Positions 13,201 through 24,121 are shown, counted from the first letter of the stretch. The stretch: DNA of 64,000 nucleotides from Dallia pectoralis (GCA_029465975.1 CM055762.1:3765156-3829155), one strand, 5' to 3'. Notes: generated by a model from the sequence alone, not told the origin. Program-made: numbers and translations.

Positions 13201-14539
13201 TAATTGGGCATTTCCGGCCCTGGGCTTAACATCAAAGTTGTGGTGAAGTTGGGAAACGGTGTGATTTGAATTAGATAAGATCGGAGAATAATATGGACTT
13301 GACAAAGGAGAAATCCCACCAGCCACAGCAGGCACGAACTTGTATTTGTATTACAGGGTTAATCGTGAAGCTAAATACATTTTGACTCAAAGGAAATCCA
13401 GTGAAATGTAGCTATTGTCAAACTGTTTAGCTGTCTAAAATGCCTGGCCTTTCAGTGCCATTGTATCAATACGGCACGTCAAATATTGTTTGCAATGAAA
13501 TGCAATGCACTGAGTAGGGTTTTTTTTTTTTTTTTTTTTAGGAACGGTTTCCACAGTCTGTTTCATTGATATCGACCACGGCCTGGATTGAATCCATAAG
13601 CGACACATAGGCATTGCAGCTTTTAATAGCAATTCCAATTGAGCGGACGTACACAGCTTTATGGCGAAATGCAATCTCAGTCATTATTTCCTTTAATAAA
13701 AGCCGAGATCACACTGATCGAGATCACACTGTTCGCCACCCAGACAAAACATGAGTTGGCACAGCACAAAGAGCTGCGACCGGATAACAATTAAAGAGGA
13801 TACGTCTCTAAGCAGTTACAGAATAGCTCTTCAAAAATCCAAATGGCCTCACTGGTGTCAGTTGAAGAAAGCAGCGTTCACTGTGAAAAGTAGTAACATG
13901 GGCTGTAGTCCGCGTGCGTCTGGATAATACTTTTCTACTCCTCTTGTCCGTCAACGTAGATTGTTTTCTTCGGCCTCGCCATAGCAACCAGGCACAGGGA
14001 ATACCCTGATAAAACTCCCAATGTAATATTATGTATATAAAACTAATCCTTGTGTGGCTGCTGCGGAAAATCGTACAATTGAAGGAGTAACGGTGTGTGT
14101 GTGTGTGTGTGCGTGTGTGTGTGGGTGCGTGTGTATTGGAACGTTGTCTTGTATTTGAAATGATGTAAAGACATTGAGGATTTGTATCATTTGCCATTTC
14201 TGTAAGACTTAGCGCGGGTCACCTGACCCTACCCGTAATCCAACCGGTCCGCATTTTCTTTTTTTGGTTAATTGGTACTCGTGTGAAATAAAAAATAATA
14301 AAAACTCTGTACCTTCCTTTTGGATAAAAGTCTCAATTCCCAGAGTGCCAAATGGGCCTTTGTAATCCTCTGAGAGACTATTTATTTGGCCTACACCTTT
14401 TCTACTCCGTAGTATCCGCCTCCTCCTCTCTCGTGCTCCCACGCTCAATATTTTCCATACTGCCTTAATCGATGAAATCTATCAAATGTATCTTATAATG
14501 ACCTTTTCACATTTTGCACAGTTGCCACTAGATACTACC
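10286..14539. other. long non-coding stretch
   Basis: No exon recognised. It contains an A-rich stretch with CACACACA at about 10540-10570, a GGATGGA-rich patch at 12195-12300, a poly(T) tract at 13520-13540 and a GT microsatellite at 14093-14140. Several moderately GC-balanced stretches without repeats (for example 11330-11420 and 13130-13290) could be conserved non-coding sequence, but this cannot be judged from one genome. Confidence 0.4.
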
Positions 14540-14695
14540 ACACACACACACACACACACACACAGTCACACACACACACAGTCACTCTCACACACAGTCA
14601 CTCTCACACACAGTCACTCTCACACACAGTCACTCTCACACACAGTCACTCTCACACACAGTTACTCTCACACACAGTCACTCTCACACACTGTC
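14540..14695 (+). repeat. CA microsatellite followed by a 16-bp array
   Basis: (CA)n at 14540-14580 passes into about eight copies of CAGTCACTCTCACACA, ending at about 14693. One unit carries AGTTAC. Confidence 0.9.
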
Positions 14696-17600
14696 CTTCA
14701 CTATGTCTCCAGACACAGGGTTCTCCTGAAGTTAGCTTGCAGGGATGGAAGTAGTTGGAAAGACCCTAGCGGAGACAGAAATCATGCCTGTGTTGCTTCC
14801 TTCAGCAGAAGCAGGTGAGGTAGGGTGGGGGACAGTCAGGTGGTGTCTTGGTGCCCAGCATGCCAAGCGCCCATCGCTAACAACGTCCAGAATATGGCAA
14901 GTAACAGCGAGATGACAAGCGGAGAGCTCCCAGTAATTTATTCATAACCAGTTAGAAATCGCGGTCCTGTCTTATCGTGACTCATGTCAAAGGTTTGCCC
15001 AAGAGCCCCGCATCTGACCTCGTACGTGTGATTTCCGGAACATTCCACGTAAGCCAATTAATGTCACGTGTGGTCGTCCCTCGGCTGATCCCGGGTCAGC
15101 TTAGGGGATTATGTCACTGTTCTCAATATTACTGCCTCAGGCTTCTGTTGTTTAGTATCTTTCTATCTCCCACTAGACTCAAGTTATATAAAGGATAACT
15201 AAGACTTATATTTTATTCTGCCATTTGTTCTTTTTTTGGAGTGCATATTATTTTGAGTTTATTATAATCAGTGTTGCTAGCTGACAGACTCGCTACTGCA
15301 GCCGTACATCTAACCATATTCACATGTGTGTCTGTGATTGGACCAGCATTTTAAAGTAACAACTAACTGTATACAGATCCATAATAATTTAACATATTGA
15401 TTATTTTGTTTTGCTCCTAAATTGTTTGGATTGTACTGTGTTGTCACAAATATTCATCTAAGTGAGCTTCTGATTGGCCAGCTCATCCTTCTCTTGACAC
15501 CTGATTGGCCAGTAAATCTCTCTCAAAACCTTCTGATTGAAGAGCTCAACAGCTCTTTCTGTCATTTTTTTTTGTTGGAGATGCGAGTTATAAAAGTAAC
15601 TTTTAAAAGTAAGGTTTTCTCAGGGCATTTTAAGGTTCTTCTTTTTTTACAGTTAAAGCTCTATAATTAATGAAGACAAACTATTGACATCTATGAGTAT
15701 TTTCTCATTAGGATATCCCAACCATAGAGGTGGCCATTATTCATGTGTGAGAGTGTTTCTGCCTGTACATATTGGATGTCGGCCATTAGGTTTTCTGATT
15801 TATTATCCCGGTAATGCTTTCTCTGCGCCCTGCTCTTTATATTATCTCTGTTCCCCTTGTGCGTTTTTGACAATTAATTCTGGATATGTTGGAGGAGCGG
15901 AATAACTCTCAAGGCGAGGACACTCCAACCGCGGTATTATTGTTGTTTGTCTGAAAACGGCCGTATTCATTTTTCACCTCGATCTTTCTCGTGTGCGGAT
16001 GTGGTTATTTTTGACTCCCCCCCCCCGTCTGTCTGTTTCATTTCAATGATTTATGCAATTGCTGCTTTTTATTGTATTTTTTTATGTCCTGATGCAGATC
16101 GTGTTATTTGGCTGTTTCCATAACAACCCAGGGGCTATTTCTCTGGCTTATGGGTTTAATCCCGATCCCGCTTGGTGCTCTGTGCTTATTTTTCATATTA
16201 CTTTCCCCCTCTCGTGTTCTAAATTACACCCTAGCTGCTAGCTACATCCGCGCACTTGTTCCGCGGCCTTCTGCATATTCCACCAGGCCAAACCACTCCC
16301 CGCGCATATTGCCTTGTTTGCCATAATGCATTTTCTTTCTGTTGCTTCGTGAACGTTTTCAATCATCGCGGAAAAGCAATTTTCCAATCTATAACAAATT
16401 AGAGGACATAAAAAAACGACGGCGCCCACAATGAGAATGGCGTCCGGGTGACATTATTGAGTCCAGCTCGTGGCGTTATTTAACTCGGAGAACAGTTGCG
16501 GCTACTGCGGTCGGGCGCTCAGACTCACGCTGCCGTCTGTATCGCCGTCAATTCATTTGTGCCGTTCGTCTCCGAAAGGGACCAGTCATTTGGCCTACCC
16601 TCATTTCGCCTTCCGCTTGTGTTACGCGGCTCTCAAATAGTAATGACATGACAAAAGCCCGAGAATAAATTGCCACCGTTTTAGGAGCAGTTGGTCGTAA
16701 CTGACCTTGCCGTCTTGCGTTAGTTGTGCAAATGAGATTCTTTTTCCGTCGTGGGCACAGCCTACTTAGTAGGTAAAAATACCATGGATTCTCGTATTTT
16801 TTCTCGCACCCTGCCAATGTTTAGTCCTGTCCATCATCCTCTCTCACTCACTCTCTCTCTCTCTCTCTCACTCTCTCTCACCTCTACCTGTCTGATTCTC
16901 TCAGTCAGGATCTCTCCCGTTCTGTCTCCCCCTGCTTTACTCGTTCTCTCTCCCATCGTGCTCACTTTTTTACCTCTTCGTCCACTCCCCCCGCTTCAAC
17001 TTGGATTTTGGTTTGTCCCTATTTGACTGGTATAAATAGCAGGCAGGCTGTCAGTGAAGGAACCGAGTGACAGCATCTTGGGCTCTTTGATTCTCCTGGT
17101 GATTGGTCCTTTCATAGCCACTGACAGAACACCTGCTGTCTTCTATACCTGACAGCTGCAGAAGGGAAAAAGAGAAAAGGAAGAGGGAGAATGAGAGAGC
17201 GAGATATTGGGGGCCTAGAGAGTACGGGAGGGCGAGGGGGAACGAGAGAGAGAGAGAGAGAGAGAGGGAGGATCATTGAGAATCATTGGGCTACCGGGGG
17301 AGTTGAAGGTAAAGAGAATCTCAGATTAGAGGAGGGACACATTAGTGTAGACAGGAGCCGTAATAACTGGGCTGTTTGTGGAAAAACCTGCCTGCAGTGT
17401 CCCACCTGCAAGTCTCTGTAACAGAGGAGCCTCTGCATTGTGCATCATTGTGTGTGCGTGTGTGTGTGTGTTTGTGTGTGTGACTGTGTGTGTGTGTGTG
17501 TAAGCGCACGTGCACGCAATCTCAATTGATGGCGGCGTTCCGTTAATACATTTAGAAATGCACTCAAGTCTTCATTTGATAATTGTGAGTGAATCGCTGT

Positions 17601-17754
17601 GAGGCGTTGTTGCTGTCTAAATGTGACAAGTGCAATCTGGATGAGGGCAGCCTATTAAGGTCCTTTAGCATAGATTTAAGTGGAATTGGACTAATGACAG
17701 CTGATTGTATCGTCACCTAATGCACCCTAATGGCTTTTGGAGGCAAGCGATTGG
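14696..17754. other. non-coding stretch with simple repeats
   Basis: No exon recognised. Three CTGATTGG-containing words recur at 15468, 15503 and 15532. A C run lies at 16017-16026, CT repeats at 16842-16880, GA repeats at 17244-17268 and a GT tract at 17450-17502. The final 240 bp (17515-17754) is unique-looking sequence into which the LTR element was inserted. Confidence 0.4.
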
Positions 17755-17759
17755 TTCAC
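17755..17759 (+). repeat. target-site duplication, left copy (TTCAC)
   Basis: The five bases immediately before the left LTR recur immediately after the right LTR at 20639-20643. This is the 5-bp duplication expected of LTR retrotransposon integration. Confidence 0.85.
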
Positions 17760-18137
17760 TGTCACGAGTGGTGAGTTAGGGTACTGCACTGTCTGGTTTC
17801 GGGTGCCCACTTCCTGGTTTATGTTGGTTACAGCTGTTGGGGTTTTGCAATCACTGGGCTATAAAGGGGATTGCTAGATGTCACTCTTTGCTCTTCATTG
17901 TTACATGTCACAGTATGATAGAGGTGAGTGTTTGTTTGTAAATAGGTTGTATTGGTTTTGGGAACTGTATATTTATAAGACGCTACATATGCGCACTTTC
18001 ATTTCAGTTTAGCCATTTAGCCTTTTGTCGCCGTTTTCGGTTTGTTTTATGTTTGAAGAAATAAACCTTGTCTTTAAACGGATCATCTACGACTCTGCAC
18101 ATGGCTTCCTACACTACACCTTACAGCGGTCGTGACA
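17760..18137 (+). repeat. left LTR
   Basis: 378 bp, TGTCACGA...TCGTGACA. It contains a TATA-like CTATAAAG (17860-17867) and a polyadenylation signal AATAAA (18060-18065). A donor-like GAGGTGAGT also lies within it. By eye it is identical to 20261-20638. Confidence 0.93.
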
Positions 18138-18176
18138 GAATGAAGAGCCACCTAAGCCAGCGGAGCCAGACGGTGA

Positions 18177-18750
18177 GTGGATTCCACGGGGGCAAGCAAC
18201 AGCGCCCCGTCGGATGAAACTCACCGTCGCCCCACGGAGCGGTGGGAATGGAATCGGCCGGAGACACCACAGGAGCGGTGGCTACGTCTCCGGCCGTATG
18301 CTGAGTACGAACCATCAATGCAGCATTCAGGGTCTGTGAAAATGGGTCCGCGGGCCTTCTATGAAGGCAAGAGGACATCCCGGAGGCGCCCAAAGTGATT
18401 TTTGGGGGAGCTAACGGGGTGTTCAAGGAGGTCCGCGGAGAGAACACCCACGACCCTGGTGCTGCCACAGCAACCACCCACTGCTCCGGGGCTGCAGCCA
18501 GAGCCAGCAAGAGCTCTGGAGCTGAAGCCAAAACCCCAGCTCCAACAGGGCTATGACCCTTTCCGGCCACCAACCTCCAGGGCCCAGAGACCACCTAAGG
18601 GCCTGGAGAGCCAGCCGTCCGAGGTGATTAGGAGATGGTGGGGGTGTGGTTCACCCTACAGGACCAGCCTCTCCCACTCCAGCAAGAGTGCCCTGAGCGG
18701 TCCCTTCCACCACAGCAGGAGTTCCAAGATGAGCCCCTCCCACCTTGCTT
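18177..18750 (+). other. short open frames in the LTR element, possible gag-like remnant
   Basis: Two adjacent + frames are open (18177-18398 and 18402-18752). They give hydrophilic, proline- and arginine-rich peptides (for example YDPFRPPTSRAQRPP) and no zinc knuckle. Near 18742 the Q/E/P-rich frame shifts by one base relative to the later copies of the same sequence (CACCTTGC here versus CACCTTTGC at about 18808), joining it to the long repeat frame that follows. Whether any protein is made is unknown. Confidence 0.3.
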
Positions 18751-18968
18751 GAGTGTACTGAGCGGCTCCTCCCTCCTCTGCGTGAGTGTCTAGATGAGCC
18801 CCTCCCACCTTTGCTTGAGTGTACTGAGCGGCTCCTCCCCCCTCTACGTGAGTGCCCGGACCAGCCCCTCCCACTGAAGCGTGAGTGTCCTGAGCGGCTC
18901 CTACCCCCTCTACGTGAGTGCCCGGACCAGCTCCTCCCACTCCAGTGTGAGTGCCCTGAGGGGCTCCT

Positions 18969-19350
18969 CCTTCCTCCGCCAGAGCTCCCAGAGCGTCCCT
19001 GCCTGCCAGAGCTCCCGGAGTGTCATCTCCTTCCTCCGCCAGAGCTCCCAGAGCGTCCCTGCCTGCCAGAGCTCCCGGAGTGTCATCTGCTTCCTCCGCC
19101 AGAGCTCCCAGAGCGTCCCTGCCTGCCAGAGCTCCCGGAGTGTCATCTCCTTCCTCCGCCAGAGCTCCCAGAGCGTCCCCGCCTGCCAGAGCTCCCGGAG
19201 TGTCATCTGCTTCCTCCGCCAGAGCTCCCAGAGCGTCCCTGCCTGCCAGAGCTCCCGGAGTGTCATCTCCTTCCTCCGCCAGAGCTCCCAGAGCGTCCCT
19301 GCCTGCCAGAGCTTCCGGAGTGTCATCTGCTTCCTCTGCCAGAGCTCCCG
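18969..19350 (+). repeat. 60-bp tandem array inside the LTR element
   Basis: A little over six copies at exact 60-bp spacing. Units alternate in one position (TCATCTCC versus TCATCTGC), which suggests a 120-bp higher-order unit. Confidence 0.9.
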
Positions 19351-19850
19351 GAGCGTCCTTGCCTGCCAGAGCTCCCAGAGCGTCCTTGCCTGCCAGAGCT
19401 CCCAGAGCGTCCTTGCCTGCCAGAGCTCCCAGAGCGTCCTTGCCTGCCAGAGCTCCCAGAGCGTCCTTGCCTGCCAGAGCTCCCAGAGCGTCCTTGCCTG
19501 CCAGAGCTCCCAGAGCGTCCTTGCCTGCCAGAGCTCCCAGAACGTCCTTGCCTGCCAGAGCTCCCAGAGCGTCACCGCCCGACAGAGCTCCCAGAGCGTC
19601 ACCGCCCGACAGAGCTCCCAGAGCGTCACCGCCCGACAGAGCTCCCAGAGCGTCACCGCCCGACAGAGCTCCCAGAGCGTCACCGCCCGACAGAGCTCCC
19701 AGAGCGTCACCGCCCGACAGAGCTCCCAGAGCGTCACCGCCCGCCAGAGCTCCCAGAGCGTCACCGCCCGCCAGAGCTCCCAGAGCGTCACCGCCCGCCA
19801 GAGCTCCCAGAGCGTCACCGCCCGCCAGAGCTCCCAGAGCGTCACCGCCC
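19336..19850 (+). repeat. 27-bp tandem array inside the LTR element
   Basis: About 19 copies containing CAGAGCTCCCAGAGCGTC, in three blocks: CTTGCCTGC first, then ACCGCCCGA, then ACCGCCCGC. The block order shows stepwise amplification of successive variants. Confidence 0.92.
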
Positions 19851-19851
19851 A

Positions 19852-20070
19852 CGCCGATGGCCGCCGCCACGCCACGTCGATGGCCGCCGCCACGCCCACG
19901 TCGATGGCCGCGCCACGCCCACGTCGATGGCCGCCGCCACGCCCACGCCGATGGCCGCCGCCACGCCCACGTCGATGGCCGCCGCCACGCCACGTCGATG
20001 GCCGCGCCACGCCCACGTCGATGGCCGCCGCCACGCCCACGTCGATGGCCGCCGCCACGTCCCACAAGAT
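19852..20070 (+). repeat. 24-bp GC-rich array inside the LTR element
   Basis: Units containing GATGGCCGCCGCCACGCC, mostly 24 bp, with shortened variants that lack part of GCCGCC or CCCACG. Ends near ACAAGATGGCGGGAAGCC. Confidence 0.85.
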
Positions 20071-20260
20071 GGCGGGAAGCCTTGCCGCACAAGACGGCGA
20101 TCGGGCCACCAAGGCCCTTTAAGGGCTGGACCTGCTGTCTTGGACTAACCCTTTGGGTATGACAGTGGGTCCTTGCCTGTTGCTCCCTTGTTTTTTTTTT
20201 GTATGTTGTTGATGTTGGTTGTTGTTGGCTATCTGGGAGCTAGCCTTAAGGGGGGGGTAC

Positions 20261-20638
20261 TGTCACGAGTGGTGAGTTAGGGTACTGCACTGTCTGGTTT
20301 CGGGTGCCCACTTCCTGGTTTATGTTGGTTACAGCTGTTGGGGTTTTGCAATCACTGGGCTATAAAGGGGATTGCTAGATGTCACTCTTTGCTCTTCATT
20401 GTTACATGTCACAGTATGATAGAGGTGAGTGTTTGTTTGTAAATAGGTTGTATTGGTTTTGGGAACTGTATATTTATAAGACGCTACATATGCGCACTTT
20501 CATTTCAGTTTAGCCATTTAGCCTTTTGTCGCCGTTTTCGGTTTGTTTTATGTTTGAAGAAATAAACCTTGTCTTTAAACGGATCATCTACGACTCTGCA
20601 CATGGCTTCCTACACTACACCTTACAGCGGTCGTGACA
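20261..20638 (+). repeat. right LTR
   Basis: 378 bp, by eye identical to 17760-18137, with the same TATA-like (20361-20368) and AATAAA (20561-20566) signals. Followed by the TTCAC duplication. It ends 230 bp before the exon beginning at 20869. Confidence 0.93.
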
Positions 20639-20643
20639 TTCAC
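20639..20643 (+). repeat. target-site duplication, right copy (TTCAC)
   Basis: Matches 17755-17759. Confidence 0.85.
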
Positions 20644-20868
20644 GGGCCTCGTGGTTAGTTAATTAAATTTTATCTGAAATTACAAAGCAAAAATAACGAC
20701 GTTTTTAAAGAAATACTTTAGATAATAATTTAGACTAAGAATATGTTGACAACTTAGTTTATTAGGCTGACAAGTCTGTTTACGATAACGTACGCGTGGA
20801 GACTTATCATGTACGGACAGTCCTGGTTGATTAAAAGGACCACCCTGCTCTCTGACTCTCCTGTTCAG

Positions 20869-21066
20869 GCCCTGACTGGTACCTGGTGCGGTTAGAACTG
20901 ACCGTGACCGATGTGAACGACAACGTTCCGGAGTGGACCATGACGCCCTCCCCGTACTTGGCCGTGGTGTCACCCGACGCCCCGGCCGGGTCACTCGTCT
21001 ACAAACTCCAAGCTTGGGACGAGGACGACGGCAACAACGGGGAAGTGGAGTACTTCCTGTCTGACG
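20869..21066 (+). CDS. cadherin exon A: end of an EC repeat and start of EC-a
   Basis: The acceptor CTCTCCTGTTCAG precedes 20869 and the donor GTAGGT starts at 21067. The exon enters with two bases of a split codon and leaves with one. It encodes PDWYLVRLE, then the calcium-binding linker TVTDVNDNVPEW that closes the preceding repeat. The first strands of EC-a follow, with the DxDxGxNG-type motif DEDDGNNGEVEY. The previous exon was not found, so 20869 is an internal exon edge, not a protein start. Confidence 0.93.
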
Positions 21067-21675
21067 GTAGGTGTTTCCTGTCTGGGATTTGGGCACAATT
21101 CTGTTAAGTGTTCGCAGTGAAACTGCTGGATAATATATGGGTTTTATTCTGTGTTATTCCGGTTGGTCATCACATAAATAGGCGTTTGTCTTATCGTAAG
21201 TCAATTGTTGCAGACGGTTACACGCGTTTGGCGGAAACAAATTGCGCGTGGGTGGAATTGCAAAGGTGAATCGATATGTGTCAATTACACTAATATATTA
21301 GATTCCGTCTGCACTTTCACATGTATTTTAAAAGGTTCTCATCGTTTAGCCTGTCCTTAATGAATGCAGTGAGAGCAAAAACATATAAAAAATTAACCTC
21401 TTAAAAGAAATAACCTTAAGTGTGGGACATTACAAATCTTTTCCGCGAATGAGAAATAGAGTCTTGTCCCGGTTTAAGGGTAACGAAGTAGCCGTCGGCA
21501 ACACTATCTGCTGTTGGCATGGATACAAATCCAACTAGCAGTCCTTTGACACAGCCTCTATCTTCTCACCCTGCGTTATCCTCCATATCTCAGAAAATAC
21601 CTTCAGAATACATACAGGAGTTTGTTTTAACAAATGCATAAGTAACTCAGCTCCTCTGGTGTATCCTGACCGCAG
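21067..21675 (+). other. intron A-B (609 bp)
   Basis: GT-AG intron with no repeat or other feature recognised. It ends in CTGACCGCAG. Confidence 0.85.
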
Positions 21676-21901
21676 GGGGTGACGGCCGTTTCGAGGTGGA
21701 CAGGAAGAGCGGTCACGTGCGGACCACAGGCCTGCCCCTGCAGCGGGAACGGGAGTACCTGCTGACCGTGCTGGCCGCTGACCGCCTGGGGAGTCGGAGT
21801 AACCCGGCAGCCGTGTCCGTGGTAGCGGGAGCCAGAGCACCTCAGTTCTCCAACGCGTCCTTCACCATCTCGGTGCCGGAGAACATTCCGGAGGGACAGC
21901 C
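21676..21901 (+). CDS. cadherin exon B: rest of EC-a, start of EC-b
   Basis: The acceptor CTGACCGCAG lacks a strong pyrimidine run; the donor GTGAGT starts at 21902. Entry completes the glycine codon split with exon A, and exit leaves two bases. Motifs are GDGRFEVDRKSGHVRT and PLQREREYLLTV, a DRE-like position without the aspartate. The junction to EC-b reads VVAGARAPQF rather than DxNDNxPxF, so the usual calcium ligands are missing. EC-b starts SNASFTISVPENIPEG and includes a possible N-glycosylation site (NAS). The donor is the first unit of a 63-bp tandem array. Confidence 0.93.
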
Positions 21902-22147
21902 GTGAGTACCACTAGCACAAACCAGAGCCTGACAGGTTGTACTACCGTGATGAGTAACACAGCCGTCAGTACCGCTAGCACACACCAGAGCCTGACAGGT
22001 TGTACTACCGTGATGAGTAACACAGCCGTCAGTACCGCTAGCACACACCAGAGCCTGACAGGTTGTACTACCGTGATGAGTAACACAGCCGTCAGTACCG
22101 CTAGCACACACCAGAGCATGACAGGTTATACTACCGTGATGAGTAAC
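21896..22147 (+). repeat. 63-bp tandem array starting at the exon B splice donor
   Basis: Four units at exactly 63-bp spacing. Each contains ACAGCCGT[G/C]AGTACC. In the first unit the ACAGCC is the end of exon B and GTGAGT is the real donor (21902). In later units GTGAGT has become GTCAGT (21965, 22028, 22091). Reading past the real donor meets TGA at once. Confidence 0.93.
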
Positions 22148-23560
22148 GTTCATTCAGTTCTGGTGGAAGTAACAATTTAACCTGAACTTTAACTCAATCA
22201 TCTAACTCGTATGCCTAACCTTGACCTAGCCCTAATTCCTAAACTAACCCTTAAAGCTCTAACTTAAACCTAGCACTCATTTTAAGACTAATTCTAACTC
22301 TCAACTCACCACAAGTCAGTGAAGGCTTCGTTAAAATGATGTCCTGACAAACCGTTTCTGTTTTCCCCGAGGTCTTAACTACGATAGTAAAACAGAAACA
22401 CTCCCGGTACACAGAAACCCACCCCGACATACCCGACTGCTTGGGGGGGTAGGGGGGCGATGCGTTTCCAAAGAACAAAGAAGTCGGAATACATAGCATT
22501 AACATTTACACATGCGGAAAATCATTCACTGGCACCAGCAGATATTCCTAATACATAAACATGACACTGATTGCCAGCGATTTGCACACATCGTCAGATT
22601 GGCCCGGCGCTGTAGCGCACACTTTTTCATCCGTGAAACATTATGCATCGAGCCGCAAGCTCGCACGAATCACGCATGGATCATTATTTAAAATTTGACC
22701 TGCGATTGTTAGCGACAAATACACATAAAGGCGGACACACACAACACACACACACGCGGGTTTACGTGTGGCTGTCTTCCCTCCCGGTCATCGCCCCTGT
22801 TTTCTAGGCTCAGATGAACGATACATATATACGGCTCATTAGAATATTTGTATCGGCTTCTGATTATGTTAAACGTGTGTTACACGCGTACCACCAGCGT
22901 TGGTACCCTTCACACTGCCACAAACACTACAGTTCACTCCCGTTTCCCACGATGCCTTGGGGCTCCGGTACTGCCGTGGTCTGTGAAGTGTGTCAGTGAT
23001 GTGACCGTGACTGTCTGGGTCATCCATTAGCGCCGGACGCTTTTCTGTTGATATTAATAGGAACCATCTCCACCCAGCCATCAATTGTATGAGTAACTTC
23101 TGTAGAGATCATTCTTGCCAAGCTCTTAACAAGGAGACGTGTGTAAAAGCGTAGAAATTATTAACACTGCTGGGGTTGATACGACAACAAAAAAGTAAAC
23201 ATTTGTTTCGTTATTTATTTTACCTTTTCTTTCCATTTGCCTTGTTAAACGTTTTAATAATTCACTCTCTTTTTCTCTCTGTGTACACGTTTCTCCCTCC
23301 CTCTTACCCTATTTCTCTCCCTCCTCCTTTCTCATTCCCTCTCTGTCTTTCTCCCTAGCTTGGTAGTTATCTAGTTAAACATACACAAGCCCCTAGGTGT
23401 TGTCAGCGAATTGTCACTGAATAACACTGTCTGTCTAGCAGTCGGGTCTATTCATGTTCCCGAATCATGACACCGTGTATGTTCTGTTGGATGGGAGGCC
23501 GCTAATTGGTGTCCCGATAAATAAATCTGTAATTCCCATCCCCTTCCCTCGCTCCCGCAG
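21902..23560 (+). other. intron B-C (1,659 bp)
   Basis: Begins with the 63-bp array. Then come a stretch with repeated CTAAC/CCTAA words (22180-22300), a short CACACA run at about 22738-22755 and a CT-rich tract (23262-23357). It ends in CCCTCGCTCCCGCAG. Confidence 0.85.
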
Positions 23561-23765
23561 CTTCCTGACAACTCCAGCCGTGTCCTTCCAGAAGCGGCTA
23601 GTCGTCTACAGTCTGCTCATCAATCCCAGCAGTCTGTTCAGCATTCAGAGAGACACGGGGGAGATCAGTCTGACCAGGACCATAGACTTTGAGACTGACC
23701 AGCATAGCTTCCTGCTCATGGTTAGAGCCAGCGAGGACCAGGAGCGTTTGAGCAGCGCGGCCGAG
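23561..23765 (+). CDS. cadherin exon C: core of EC-b
   Basis: Strong acceptor CTCGCTCCCGCAG; donor GTAGGA at 23766. It enters with one base completing proline and ends on a codon boundary. It encodes FLTTPAVSFQKRLVVYSLL, where the usual AxDxD calcium motif of the repeat is missing. FSIQRDTGEISLTRTIDFE follows, then the FLLMVRASED strand. Exon C closes on AAE and continues as VRV in exon D, 11 kb away. Confidence 0.93.
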
Positions 23766-24121
23766 GTAGGACCCAATGGCACCGGTTGGCCTTTGAATCC
23801 TTTCTCTTTGTCTATTCCTTTCAACCTTGACCTTAATTCAGTGTAACGTTTATTATTAAGTGTAGACATGGTTCGTTCTATTCAACGTTAGGTAGAGGTT
23901 GTACACAATTGTGTTGCATTCTAAAAGTGTGTTATTTATGTGGTTCTGATGGCTGGGTGAGCGGTTGAAGCCATTGTCGTGGAAATTTGGATGTGTGCCC
24001 ATGTACTGCTGCAGTATGGGTTCGAATTTGGCCCATTGCTCTTCCAGCGAAACATTTCCCTGCTTCCCTCCCCCACCGTCAAATAAAGAAAACAAGAAAA
24101 TCCCCCCTCAGAAAATAAATG

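Larger units (their letters stand above)
18745..20148 (+). other. 467-codon repeat-derived open frame in the LTR element
   Basis: Reads as E-C-x-E-R-L-L-P-P-L-R-type repeats, then LPELPECHLLPPPELPERPC (20 residues), then LPERHRPTE (9 residues), then 8-residue units. The first codon is TTG, so this is a frame and not a defined gene. All unit lengths (60, 27 and 24 bp) are multiples of three, so other frames on both strands stay open as well. It has no recognisable domain. It could encode a low-complexity structural or gag-like protein, or be pure satellite. Confidence 0.3.
17760..20638 (+). mobile_element. young non-autonomous LTR retrotransposon (2,879 bp)
   Basis: Two 378-bp direct repeats bound a 2.1-kb interior and are flanked by the 5-bp duplication TTCAC. 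The LTRs begin TGTCACGA and end TCGTGACA, a perfect terminal inverted repeat with the canonical TG...CA. A purine run (AAGGGGGGG, about 20248-20256) just before the right LTR is a plausible polypurine tract. I see no convincing tRNA primer-binding site after 18137. The interior has no protease, reverse transcriptase or integrase motif, so the element must be mobilised in trans. Instead it has a short GC-rich open region followed by proline/glutamate-rich tandem repeats. The LTRs appear identical base for base, implying very recent insertion. It lies in the sense direction, 230 bp before a cadherin exon. Confidence 0.9.

Noticed and set aside
18656..20092. 478-codon minus frame in the LTR element
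   Set aside because: Shadow of tandem repeats with lengths divisible by three. The element's orientation is +.
21902..22153. Regular 63-bp spacing, considered as a CRISPR array
   Set aside because: The whole unit is repeated, with no variable spacers, and it lies in a vertebrate intron.
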